DNA from: an uncultured Flavobacteriales bacterium
GTDB lineage: Bacteria; Bacteroidota; Bacteroidia; Flavobacteriales; Crocinitomicaceae
Assembly: GCA_946479985.1 (NCBI GenBank)
Contig: CAMLIF010000086.1
Coordinates: 1-17,291 of the forward strand
Length of the DNA: 17,291 bases
Direction: 5' to 3'
Each line of letters starts with the position of its first letter. Within the stretch, counting starts at the first letter, position 1. This document shows, in pieces, positions 1-7,039 of this stretch. The notes beneath the pieces were generated by a model, which was not told the origin of the DNA, did not search any database, and saw nothing but the letters and a program-made list of their open reading frames with translations. Position numbers and translations under genes: made by a program.

Positions 1-25
1 CTGCAACTATTCTGCGTCTGCTCAT
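1..25 (-). CDS. tpiA: Triosephosphate isomerase, N-terminal fragment (runs off left edge)
   Basis: An ATG at 25-23 on the minus strand opens a frame reading MSRRRIVA before the window ends. Triosephosphate isomerases typically begin with a few residues followed by [RK]-x-[IV]-VAGNWKMN, so these eight residues fit the extreme N-terminus of glycolytic TpiA. The start lies 10 bases after the stop of the upstream membrane protein gene, which suggests co-transcription. In many Bacteroidota tpiA follows a DUF1599 gene and a membrane protein gene, which supports the call. Only eight residues are visible, so it rests on a short match plus conserved gene order. Confidence 0.7.
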
Positions 26-35
26 AATTGTAATT

Positions 36-962
36 TTACTTACCGTTTTTATTTGAAATTGATATAGAACTGGTCTGTTTTTCAGCCAGCCCAAGTTCAT
101 TGTTTAAGAAACACATGCCAACCGCCATTATCGCTGCAATTAGTATTGAGCCAAAATGGTTCCCTAAAATTCTACCGCCTGATCTGTAAGTTATCAGGCA
201 AAGCGATATACTAAGCGGAACAATAAAAATGATTTGGTACCAATGAAAGAACACGGCAAGCGCAACGGAAAGCATAGTATAAACGGGAATAATTACCCAG
301 TTCATGCGAACAGAATTTGAATGGATTTTATTCCCGAATATAATCCCGACAAATCCAATAATTATCATGAATGAACAAAAAACCAATGCAGTATTCCAAT
401 TCAGCTGAGTGATGAGATACCGGTCTAAGCCAAAATTCAAAATAATGTTATTCAGCTGATCATCCGGAAGCGATGTCGGTTGATACCAAAATAATCCTCC
501 GTAAAATGTAAAAATGAGTACAAGTACTACACTAAACTTCTGAATCCAGGCACCTATAATCAAAGCTATTGCCACAACAAACTCTGCAACAGCCAAAATA
601 TATGGAATGTATGTGGAATTTTGCAGAAATGAATAAGGATTGTTGAGACCTGAACCAGATTTATGCAAAAAAACAAAAAAATCACTGATCGCGGCAATAT
701 GAATCAATGATAGAATAAGCAAGATAAAACCAATTGTTAGCCGGGCATGCTGTACAAGGAGGTAATATCCTTTAAACATAAAGATCAAAACCAATGAAAC
801 TGCCAGACATGGAAAACCAATCCATAACAGGAGCATTTCATAATCGTTCAGAAAACGGAGCTGAGAAATAATAATGGTAAATACAGCCAGAATATGCAGT
901 ATTACCGAAAAAAGGTTAATCGGTAGTGACAGTCCTGCAAGTTGGTTTTTATAACGCCCCAT
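36..962 (-). CDS. Polytopic membrane protein of unknown function in the folP-DUF1599-tpiA cluster
   Basis: 308 residues with about nine hydrophobic segments, at roughly 15-34, 42-63, 75-97, 119-139, 143-160, 190-210, 220-239, 242-258 and 270-287. A hydrophilic stretch (about 161-189) separates segments five and six. It should be an inner-membrane protein. The start ATG is 4 bases after the DUF1599 stop, with AAGGAAA just upstream, and tpiA begins 10 bases after its own stop, so the three are probably one operon. In many Bacteroidota this slot holds the BT_3928/DoxX-like membrane protein. The segment around residues 119-160 is vaguely DoxX-like, but I do not see the usual N-terminal R-x3-G-x2-F-x2-SG signature. 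Equivalence therefore rests on position, and the function is unknown. Confidence 0.75.
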   Translation of the reverse strand: MGRYKNQLAGLSLPINLFSVILHILAVFTIIISQLRFLNDYEMLLLWIGFPCLAVSLVLIFMFKGYYLLVQHARLTIGFILLILSLIHIAAISDFFVFLHKSGSGLNNPYSFLQNSTYIPYILAVAEFVVAIALIIGAWIQKFSVVLVLIFTFYGGLFWYQPTSLPDDQLNNIILNFGLDRYLITQLNWNTALVFCSFMIIIGFVGIIFGNKIHSNSVRMNWVIIPVYTMLSVALAVFFHWYQIIFIVPLSISLCLITYRSGGRILGNHFGSILIAAIMAVGMCFLNNELGLAEKQTSSISISNKNGK

Positions 963-966
963 TATT

Positions 967-1509
967 TTAGTTTCCTTCGGAGAGTTGAATTAAAGCAAAT
1001 ACGGCATAATTGAGCATATCGAAATAATTTGCGTCAATACCTTCCGAAACCAGTGTTTTACCGTTATTATCTTCTATTTGTTTGATGCGTAAAATTTTCA
1101 TGAGAATCATATCTGTAATTGAACTTACTCGCATATCTCTCCAGGCCTCGCCGTAATCGTGGTTCTTTTTCAGCATGAGCTGAAATGCTTCAGAGGTTAC
1201 AGCGTTGTATAAAGCAAGTGATTCTTCTTCATTCAATTCCAAAGGCAGATCTTTACCCGCTCGAACCTGGATAATTGCCATAATGCAATAGTTTACAATG
1301 GCCCCGAATTCACCTTCCACGCTATCACCTACCATATTGGTCTGCGTTTCCTGTAAAGTCTTAATTCTGTTCGCTTTTATGAACAACTGGTCGGTTAGTG
1401 AACTTGAACGTGCAATGCGCCAGGAAGTACCGTAATCATTATTTTTTTTAATGAAGATTTCTCTGCAAAGCGCTACTATTTCGTTATATTGTACCGTAGT
1501 TTGACTCAT
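967..1509 (-). CDS. Tandem DUF1599 protein (nucleotide modification associated domain 1)
   Basis: The protein consists of two copies of one module. Each carries the signature KKN-x-DYG-x2-WR-x2-R-x-SS-x-TD and a later [ML]NY-[CA]-[IV]-[MF]-A-[IL]-IQ helix, covering roughly residues 5-88 and 100-179. This matches the DUF1599 family (Pfam PF07659, 'nucleotide modification associated domain 1'), whose biochemical role is not well established. The start at 1509 (MSQTTV) is preferred because the alternative in-frame ATG at 1521 would overlap the folP coding region. From 1509 the protein is 180 residues. It diverges from folP and leads the operon continuing to the membrane protein and tpiA. No exact TAnnTTTG promoter is visible upstream, where the DNA is folP coding sequence. 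Confidence 0.85.
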   Translation of the reverse strand: MSQTTVQYNEIVALCREIFIKKNNDYGTSWRIARSSSLTDQLFIKANRIKTLQETQTNMVGDSVEGEFGAIVNYCIMAIIQVRAGKDLPLELNEEESLALYNAVTSEAFQLMLKKNHDYGEAWRDMRVSSITDMILMKILRIKQIEDNNGKTLVSEGIDANYFDMLNYAVFALIQLSEGN

Positions 1510-1513
1510 AGAT

Positions 1514-2383
1514 ATGGACATGAATTTTTTGAGCGATGAAAGTAGTCAATTTCCACGAAATTACAGCTGGAATTGTGGTGGTAAGTTATTCACTTTTGAC
1601 CAACCGAAAGTGATGGGAATTGTGAATTGCACGCCTGATTCATTTTATGAAAAAAGCCGCGTTTCAACTGACAAAGATCTTCATTCATTGGTGGAAAAAC
1701 ATGTAAATGAAGGAGTTGACATTTTAGATCTTGGAGGTTACTCTTCGCGCCCGGGAGCTGAAGAGATTTCAGTAGATGAAGAATGGGCCCGTATTTCGAA
1801 AGCGTTAAAGTTTATTAAAGTCGAATTTCCTGATATTTTAGTTTCAATTGATACGTTTCGCAGCGACATAGTAAGAAGATCCTGTAATGAAGGAGCAAAT
1901 ATCATAAACGATATTTCTGCCGGAGATCTTGATAAAGATTTGATGCGCGAAGTTGCCTATCAGAAAGTACCGATGATCCTGATGCACATGAAGGGAAATC
2001 CGCAAACAATGCAAACAGAAATCACGTACAAAAACCTCCTCGCCGATACACTTTATCATTTGTCTGAAAAAGTTGGAAAAGCCCGCGAAATGGGAATTAT
2101 GGACGTTGCCGTTGACCCTGGATTCGGGTTTTCCAAAACTATGGAACAAAACTATGAACTGCTGAAACAACTCGAGCATTTTCATGTTTTCGAGGTTCCG
2201 TTACTGGTTGGATTGTCCAGAAAATCGATGATTTACAAAGCACTTGATATCCACCAAAATGATTCGCTCAACGGAACTACTGTTCTCAATACAATTGCCT
2301 TAAGCAAAGGAGCACATATTCTGAGAGTACATGATGTGAAGGAAGCGAAAGAAGCGATTAAATTGATTCAACTTTCGTATTAA
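1514..2383 (+). CDS. folP: Dihydropteroate synthase
   Basis: Condenses 6-hydroxymethyl-7,8-dihydropterin diphosphate with p-aminobenzoate to give dihydropteroate in folate synthesis; cytoplasmic TIM barrel and sulfonamide target. All family motifs are present in order: GIVNCTPDSF (pterin/diphosphate loop 1), DLGGYSSRPGA (loop 2), VSIDTFR, NDISAG, MILMHMKGNPQTMQ, VAVDPGFGFSKT, LLVGLSRKS and ILRVHDVKE. The length of 289 residues is slightly above the usual 265-285, the excess being N-terminal. ATGs at 1514 and 1520 are both possible starts. It is divergently transcribed from the DUF1599 gene with practically no intergenic space. In many Bacteroidota folP is followed by the diadenylate cyclase gene cdaA; here the next gene is an unrelated secreted protein. 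Confidence 0.97.
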   Translation: MDMNFLSDESSQFPRNYSWNCGGKLFTFDQPKVMGIVNCTPDSFYEKSRVSTDKDLHSLVEKHVNEGVDILDLGGYSSRPGAEEISVDEEWARISKALKFIKVEFPDILVSIDTFRSDIVRRSCNEGANIINDISAGDLDKDLMREVAYQKVPMILMHMKGNPQTMQTEITYKNLLADTLYHLSEKVGKAREMGIMDVAVDPGFGFSKTMEQNYELLKQLEHFHVFEVPLLVGLSRKSMIYKALDIHQNDSLNGTTVLNTIALSKGAHILRVHDVKEAKEAIKLIQLSY

Positions 2384-2490
2384 TTTAAATTTCGCTCTCA
2401 AGATCACGGATAGAATCCTCCTGTTCGATTCACAGAATTTCTTTTATTGTTTCCAACCTTCAACTGGTTTCATGCATCTGTTAACTTGTA

Positions 2491-4071
2491 ATGAAACCTA
2501 CGCTAGTTATATTATTTATACTCAGCAGGATTGCTGTTTTTTCTCAATCTGATTGTGACAACATTGATTTTGAGAATGGCACCACAACAAACTGGAACAC
2601 TTCAGGATTTGTTGAAATTGTGAATCGAAATCAGGAAGACCCGTATGGTCATTTCCCGCTATCTGTTTCCGGATTTAATGCCGTGAAATTGGGCAACAAA
2701 CTTCAACCAACTCAGTCTAAAATAAGCCGGCAAATAACTATAGACAGTACAACCAAGTATTTTATCTACTCCTATTCAATTGTTTTTTTGGGTTACCCGC
2801 ATCTGGAACAAGAAGCTTCGTTTGTAAGTCTTCATGTAAAAAATCAATCGGGAGAAGAAGTTCCCTGTACTTTACTCTATGAATATGCACAACCTGATTT
2901 AAGTGATGGATTTATTCAGAGTACCGAGGGTTTTGAACAAAATCAAGCTTCCGAGTGCTGTTATCCTATCTATTATAAACCGTGGACAACTGTTGCAGTT
3001 GACCTAACTCCATACATCAACCAAACGTTAACTTTTGAATTATCAAGTTCCTGGTGCATATATAATGTTGACTGGGGTTACGCCTATGTAGATGCCTTTT
3101 GTTCTTCAAATCTAATTTATGAATTCACAAGCTGCGACGATCAAACACATTTTATTGGAACAGCAGATGGATTTGATGTTTATAACTGGAGCGGGCCGGG
3201 AATAGTTTCAGGACAGGGGACAAATCAAATAGAAATAAACGAAGCCGGTACCTATTTACTGGATATTCCAAACAGTGATATACGTTGTGCATCTGTACAC
3301 CTTGAAATTGAAGCAGATCTGGGTGCGATTCCAAGTATCCCAACAGCATCTTTCAACACTATGTACGGTTGTGTTAATCAGCAAACGAATTTTGTGAATA
3401 CCTCTAATTCGGTTCTTCCTTTAGATAGTGTAACATGGTATTTAGGTGAGCCTGTTGCAGGAAATGAATTTGATGGCTCTCTTACATTTGATTCAACCGG
3501 CACATACGAAGTAAGCTTAATCGTTGTAAACGAAATTGGGTGCTCCGATACGGTTACTAACACAATTGTAATCCAATCACCGGCAGTTGTCTCAGTTGGT
3601 CCCGATATAGAAATGTGCCCGGCATACCCAACTTATTTAACTGCACAATCCGATGAGCTCCCTATTGTTTGGTCAACCGGTGAGACCACCCCAACGATAC
3701 AAATTAATTATCCGGGTTACTACTGGGTAACAGCATCTGAAAACGGCTGTGCATTTACGGACACCATTTTGGTTGATACTTCAGGAGCATTTCTAGGCGA
3801 AATTCCGAATGTTTTTACTCCAAACAATGACGACGTTAATGATTACTTCGAGATTGAATCAAATAAAACAACTTTCTACAAGCTTGTAATAATGAACCGC
3901 TGGGAAAACATACTGTTTCAAACATCCGATTATCAAGAATTTTGGGACGGAAAATTTGATTCGTTACCAGTTGAAGATGGTACCTATTTTTATAAATTGA
4001 CCTACCAATTTGAATGTATGACTGAACCTGAAATCAAAAGCGGGTTCATACATTTAATCCGTAATTTGTAG
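2491..4071 (+). CDS. Secreted adhesin-like protein with T9SS type B sorting domain
   Basis: 526 residues. Residues 1-19 are a Sec signal peptide ending AVFSQ. Residues 20-210 look like a beta-sandwich (jelly-roll-like) region with paired cysteines. About 213-265 is a small Ig-like segment, about 285-365 a PKD-type domain (polar strand pattern, then VVNEIGCSDTV), and about 366-432 another Ig-like domain (MCPAYPTYLTA, later GYYWVTASENGC). Residues 438-526 are a full T9SS type B / gliding-motility-associated C-terminal domain: VFTPNNDDVNDYF, MNRWENILF, WDG, DGTYFYKL and a basic end (HLIRNL). The product should be exported by Sec, then through the outer membrane by T9SS. Function beyond cell-surface or secreted adhesion is unknown. 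Its 3' end overlaps the convergent thioesterase gene by 18 bases. Confidence 0.88.
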   Translation: MKPTLVILFILSRIAVFSQSDCDNIDFENGTTTNWNTSGFVEIVNRNQEDPYGHFPLSVSGFNAVKLGNKLQPTQSKISRQITIDSTTKYFIYSYSIVFLGYPHLEQEASFVSLHVKNQSGEEVPCTLLYEYAQPDLSDGFIQSTEGFEQNQASECCYPIYYKPWTTVAVDLTPYINQTLTFELSSSWCIYNVDWGYAYVDAFCSSNLIYEFTSCDDQTHFIGTADGFDVYNWSGPGIVSGQGTNQIEINEAGTYLLDIPNSDIRCASVHLEIEADLGAIPSIPTASFNTMYGCVNQQTNFVNTSNSVLPLDSVTWYLGEPVAGNEFDGSLTFDSTGTYEVSLIVVNEIGCSDTVTNTIVIQSPAVVSVGPDIEMCPAYPTYLTAQSDELPIVWSTGETTPTIQINYPGYYWVTASENGCAFTDTILVDTSGAFLGEIPNVFTPNNDDVNDYFEIESNKTTFYKLVIMNRWENILFQTSDYQEFWDGKFDSLPVEDGTYFYKLTYQFECMTEPEIKSGFIHLIRNL

Positions 4072-4494
4072 TTTTTCTACCGGATAAGCATTCATTGTAG
4101 CACTTGCCGTAACCAAACATTTTCCGTTTTGATTGTAGATTTCACCATGTGTGAACAATAACGATTTTCCGCGTTTAATGACTTTGGCTTTGGCGAATAA
4201 TGTATCACCCAGAAATGCAGGACTTAAATAATTAACGTTCAAACTCACCGTTGAAACTACTTTTCCTTCGGAACAAACTTCCGAAAGCGCTGCTACTCCA
4301 AGAACGGCATCCATTAAAGCAGCCTGGACACCACCATGAGAAGCTTTCGTTGTAGCCAAATGCATTTCCATTATTTCCAACCGGTATTCCACTACTCCGG
4401 CTTCAATGATTGTAAAATCCATTCCAAGATGTTTACCGAAATTGTTCCATTGGATGTAACCAAGGATGATCGGATGCGAATTGAGGTCGCTCAT
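4054..4494 (-). CDS. PaaI-type hotdog-fold acyl-CoA thioesterase (candidate DHNA-CoA thioesterase)
   Basis: 146 residues, the usual length of a single-domain hotdog thioesterase. The family signature SHGGVQAALMDAV is at 52-64, with H53-G54-G55 preceding the central helix and D62 at the catalytic acid position used in PaaI/THEM2-type enzymes. The later NVNYLSPAFLGDTL strand and FTHGEIYNQNGK segment are also typical. It is the third gene of a menB-mscS-thioesterase operon, starting 4 bases after the mscS stop. Linkage to menB suggests it hydrolyses 1,4-dihydroxy-2-naphthoyl-CoA, the MenB product, as MenI/YdiI does in E. coli. That substrate is inferred from context; E. coli MenI has Glu where this protein has Asp. 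A general PaaI-like thioesterase remains possible. Confidence 0.88.
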   Translation of the reverse strand: MSDLNSHPIILGYIQWNNFGKHLGMDFTIIEAGVVEYRLEIMEMHLATTKASHGGVQAALMDAVLGVAALSEVCSEGKVVSTVSLNVNYLSPAFLGDTLFAKAKVIKRGKSLLFTHGEIYNQNGKCLVTASATMNAYPVEKLQITD

Positions 4495-4498
4495 AGTA

Positions 4499-5308
4499 CT
4501 ATAACTCCTTAAAGAACTGAATATTTAACTCCCGAAACGCATCGTAAACCGCTCTGTTGTAATCAGCGTGCACACTGCTAACCGTATCTGTTGAAACCCA
4601 CGCTCTCACTAAAACATGGGGTGCTCCGCGCTGTAATCCGTTTAAAACAACTGTTGTTTCCAGCTTGGGAATAACACGCTTTTCTTCAAGAATTAACTTA
4701 TGGAGCGTTTCATGAGCTTTCAGATAATCAACTTCCGGATCTAAAACAAACGACCACTCTACTCTTCGCTTTTTTTCTTTGGTAAAATTCACCAGATTCC
4801 CATTTGCCAACGGTCCGTTCGGAAGAATAACCACCTTATTATCACCTGTATTGAGATACGTATAGAAAATTTGAATTTCGGTTACTTTTCCTTCATGAGT
4901 AAGCGCCAAAATAGTATCACCAACTTTGAAAGGTTTGAAGAACAAGATCATTACTCCACCGGCAAAGTTTGCAAGTGTTCCGCTAAAAGCCATACCGACA
5001 GCCAAACCTGCAGCTCCGAGTATGGTAATGAACGAGGTCATTTGAACACCAACCTGCGTAATTGCAGTAATAATTACCAGCACTTTCAATGAAATCACAA
5101 CAAGTGAGGTCAGGAAAGTAATTAACCCGGCGTCAGTTTTACTTTTTGTAAGAACTTTACGGATTCCCTTTCCTGCGGTTTTGGCAATCCACCAGCCAAC
5201 AATCACAATTAGAATTGCGATTGCCAGATTAGTACCAGCAGAAACGAGTTTATTCTTTACTTCGTCCCAGTTAAAACCCATTGATTTTTGAAGAATGGAT
5301 AATCGCAT
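4499..5308 (-). CDS. mscS: Small-conductance mechanosensitive channel (MscS family)
   Basis: About 269 residues from the ATG at 5308; an ATG at 5281 (MGFNWDEV) is an alternative giving 260 residues and resembles the usual N-terminal length of MscS. Three transmembrane helices are visible. The third is the pore helix with the family pattern ILGAAGLAVGMAFSGTLANF, then GGVMILFFKPFKVGDTI and the beta domain (KVTEIQIFYTYL, VILPNGPLANGNLVNF). This is the classic E. coli MscS architecture, which releases solutes on hypo-osmotic shock. The gene starts 12 bases after the menB stop and ends 4 bases before the thioesterase start, so it is embedded in their operon, although no metabolic link is evident. 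Confidence 0.93.
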   Translation of the reverse strand: MRLSILQKSMGFNWDEVKNKLVSAGTNLAIAILIVIVGWWIAKTAGKGIRKVLTKSKTDAGLITFLTSLVVISLKVLVIITAITQVGVQMTSFITILGAAGLAVGMAFSGTLANFAGGVMILFFKPFKVGDTILALTHEGKVTEIQIFYTYLNTGDNKVVILPNGPLANGNLVNFTKEKKRRVEWSFVLDPEVDYLKAHETLHKLILEEKRVIPKLETTVVLNGLQRGAPHVLVRAWVSTDTVSSVHADYNRAVYDAFRELNIQFFKEL

Positions 5309-5320
5309 TATCAATACAGA

Positions 5321-6142
5321 TTATGGGAATTTAGGGAACTGCTGGAAGTTTGGCTCGCGCTTTTCAAGGAAAGCACGTTTCCCTTCCTGTGCTTCTTCCA
5401 TCATATAATACATCAATGTTGCATCTCCGGCAAATTCCATCAACCCGCGTTGTCCATCCAATTCAGCATTCAATCCGCGTTTGATCATACGAACTGCCAA
5501 CGGTGAACGCTTCATGATCGTCTGACACCACTCAACCGTTATATCTTCCAAATCTTTCAAAGGAACTACTTTATTCACCATTCCCATTTTCTCTGCTTCG
5601 TCAGCAGTATATTGATTACATAAGAACCATATTTCGCGTGCTTTTTTCTGTCCGACATGACTTGCAAGGAAAGAAGAACCAAAACCGGCATCAAAACTTC
5701 CGACTTTTGGTCCTGTTTGACCGAAACGCGCATTCTCTGAAGCAATCGTCAAATCACAAACTACATGAAGTACATGTCCACCACCAATTGCGTAACCGTT
5801 CACCATAGCAATTACCGGTTTAGGCAACGAGCGAATGGCTTTATGGACATCCAGTACATTCAATCTTGGAACACCGTTTTCAGAGATATAACCACCAACT
5901 CCTTTCACATTTTGATCACCCCCGGAACAAAACGCTTTATCGCCGGCACCAGTAAGAACCACAACTCCAACATCTTGTCTTTCTCTGCAAATTTCAAGTG
6001 CATCAAGCAATTCAAAATTCGTTTCCGGACGAAAAGCATTGTACACTTTCGGGCGGTTTATAGTTAATTTGGCGATTCCTTCGAAAACCTCAAATTTAAT
6101 ATCTGTATAGGATTTTACTGAAGTCCAATTACGTTGCGACAT
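5321..6142 (-). CDS. menB: 1,4-dihydroxy-2-naphthoyl-CoA synthase
   Basis: Crotonase-fold enzyme that cyclises o-succinylbenzoyl-CoA to DHNA-CoA in menaquinone synthesis. From the ATG at 6142 (MSQRNWTSV) it is 273 residues, close to the family norm; an upstream in-frame extension would run into the promoter. MenB-specific motifs are FCSGGDQ (71-77), [10 protein letters not shown] (114-123, oxyanion region), [16 protein letters not shown] (140-155), [15 protein letters not shown] and the C-terminal FLEKREPNF. Gly at the QTGPK position (G144) marks the bicarbonate-dependent class seen in E. coli, as opposed to the class with Asp there as in M. tuberculosis. It is first in an operon with mscS and a hotdog thioesterase. 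The other men genes are not in the window. Confidence 0.96.
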   Translation of the reverse strand: MSQRNWTSVKSYTDIKFEVFEGIAKLTINRPKVYNAFRPETNFELLDALEICRERQDVGVVVLTGAGDKAFCSGGDQNVKGVGGYISENGVPRLNVLDVHKAIRSLPKPVIAMVNGYAIGGGHVLHVVCDLTIASENARFGQTGPKVGSFDAGFGSSFLASHVGQKKAREIWFLCNQYTADEAEKMGMVNKVVPLKDLEDITVEWCQTIMKRSPLAVRMIKRGLNAELDGQRGLMEFAGDATLMYYMMEEAQEGKRAFLEKREPNFQQFPKFP

Positions 6143-6163
6143 ATCATCTTTATTTTGGTTGTA

Positions 6164-6197
6164 CAAAAATAAGAAGCTCCTAAGAATAGCGCACAAA
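6164..6197 (-). promoter_or_regulatory. menB promoter (TTTG-N22-TATTTTTG)
   Basis: On the minus strand TTTG (6197-6194) is followed after 22 bases by TATTTTTG (6171-6164), an exact match to the Bacteroidota primary-sigma consensus TTTG / TAnnTTTG within the 17-23 base spacing reported for Flavobacterium. Transcription would begin near 6158, giving a leader of about 16 bases before the menB ATG at 6142. The -33 box lies in the T-tract of the preceding terminator. Confidence 0.65.
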
Positions 6198-6222
6198 AAA
6201 AGGACAAACTTCTTTGTCCTTT
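6195..6222 (-). terminator. Intrinsic terminator after the acidic-tail periplasmic protein gene
   Basis: A perfect 10-bp inverted repeat (AAAGGACAAA, loop GAAG, TTTGTCCTTT, minus-strand reading) runs directly into a run of seven T. It sits 22 bases beyond the stop codon at 6244 and ends the group of exported-protein genes before menB begins. Confidence 0.9.
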
Positions 6223-6243
6223 CTATTTCTATTGTAAATTGAA

Positions 6244-6951
6244 TTATTCTTCTTCGTCACCTTCCTCGTCGGAATACTCTTCGTCAGAATAATCACCTTC
6301 CAACAATTCGTCCCCATCTACATATCCGGCAGGAATTTCGAAATTAAATGCTGCATTCGGATTTATAACAGTTGGTGTTTTGGCTACCAGGCGCAAGGTA
6401 CTTTTCGCACCGTCAAATTCCAGGTCGTAAGAAATAATTGTTCCTTCAGCCGTATCGAAAAAAGCCAGTTCATCTGTTGCGGAAAGATGTAGTCCAAGCG
6501 CCATCCAACCGGTTCCAACTACATTTTGTTCTTCATCCATCAATGAAATTTTCTGGCAATTGAATCCATCTCTGGTTTTCTTCTCCGACTCTAAACGGAT
6601 ACTTTCACGCATAGTGGTTTTAGGGCTCAGGAAATCGCTTGACTCGGAAACCATGAAAATTTCATCGCTGCTGGTTTCCCAAAAACTATTATAGTATTCT
6701 TTATCTGTTTCATCTTCATTTAAGAGTTCCAAAACACGCTTGTTCTTAATATCAACAAGAATTTTTTCATCCACATCGTAACTAAACGAGGTACTCATCG
6801 CAAAATAATCAGCATTCAGATGAATATCTATATTGGCGGTATCAGATTCATCTTCACTGCTAATAGTTAATTGGAAAGAATAGGTACCTGTTTTCTGTGC
6901 GAATAAATTACCAGCGAGACTTAGGCAGCATAGTAAGATTAGTTTTTTCAT
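6244..6951 (-). CDS. Exported protein, DUF4412-like, with acidic C-terminal tail
   Basis: 235 residues. An N-terminal Sec signal peptide (about 1-19, ending NLFAQ) is followed by a beta-rich domain beginning [13 protein letters not shown]. It resembles DUF4412-type periplasmic proteins of Bacteroidota: a long series of strands, a central GFNCQKI segment and a closing NFEIPAGY. The last ~24 residues are almost entirely Asp, Glu, Ser, Gly and Tyr, with YSDEE repeated twice. It is a paralogue of the next upstream gene (7040-7717): both share the signal peptide, the ILVD/VIVD-x-KK/SKK segment, CQK, a GTII/GMIL strand and a PAGY ending. A candidate promoter lies 34 bases upstream and a strong terminator follows. 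The function is unknown and the family name is tentative. Confidence 0.85.
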   Translation of the reverse strand: MKKLILLCCLSLAGNLFAQKTGTYSFQLTISSEDESDTANIDIHLNADYFAMSTSFSYDVDEKILVDIKNKRVLELLNEDETDKEYYNSFWETSSDEIFMVSESSDFLSPKTTMRESIRLESEKKTRDGFNCQKISLMDEEQNVVGTGWMALGLHLSATDELAFFDTAEGTIISYDLEFDGAKSTLRLVAKTPTVINPNAAFNFEIPAGYVDGDELLEGDYSDEEYSDEEGDEEE

Positions 6952-6984
6952 AATTGCTTTTAATTAAAGTGTGTGTTGTGTTAA

Positions 6985-6992
6985 CAAAAGTA
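6985..6992 (-). promoter_or_regulatory. Candidate -7 element TACTTTTG for the acidic-tail protein gene
   Basis: On the minus strand TACTTTTG exactly matches TAnnTTTG, giving a leader of about 27 bases before the ATG at 6951. The nearest TTTG suitable as a -33 box (7011-7008) is only 15 bases away, shorter than usual, so strength is uncertain. Three copies of GATTTTG (minus strand) lie at 6997-7003, 7008-7014 and 7023-7029. Confidence 0.4.
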
Positions 6993-7039
6993 AAGCCAAA
7001 ATCGGAACAAAATCCGGGAAAGCAAAATCTGACCGCGAA

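Noticed and set aside
2384..2490. Possible terminator after folP (GAATC...GATTC, and GGAT-AGA-ATCC)
   Set aside because: Stems of only 4-5 bp without a proper T-run; too weak to call. No exact promoter match for the downstream gene either.
6143..6196. 18-residue N-terminal extension of MenB
   Set aside because: It includes the promoter -7 element and has no counterpart in Men[10 protein letters not shown] at 6142 fits the family.
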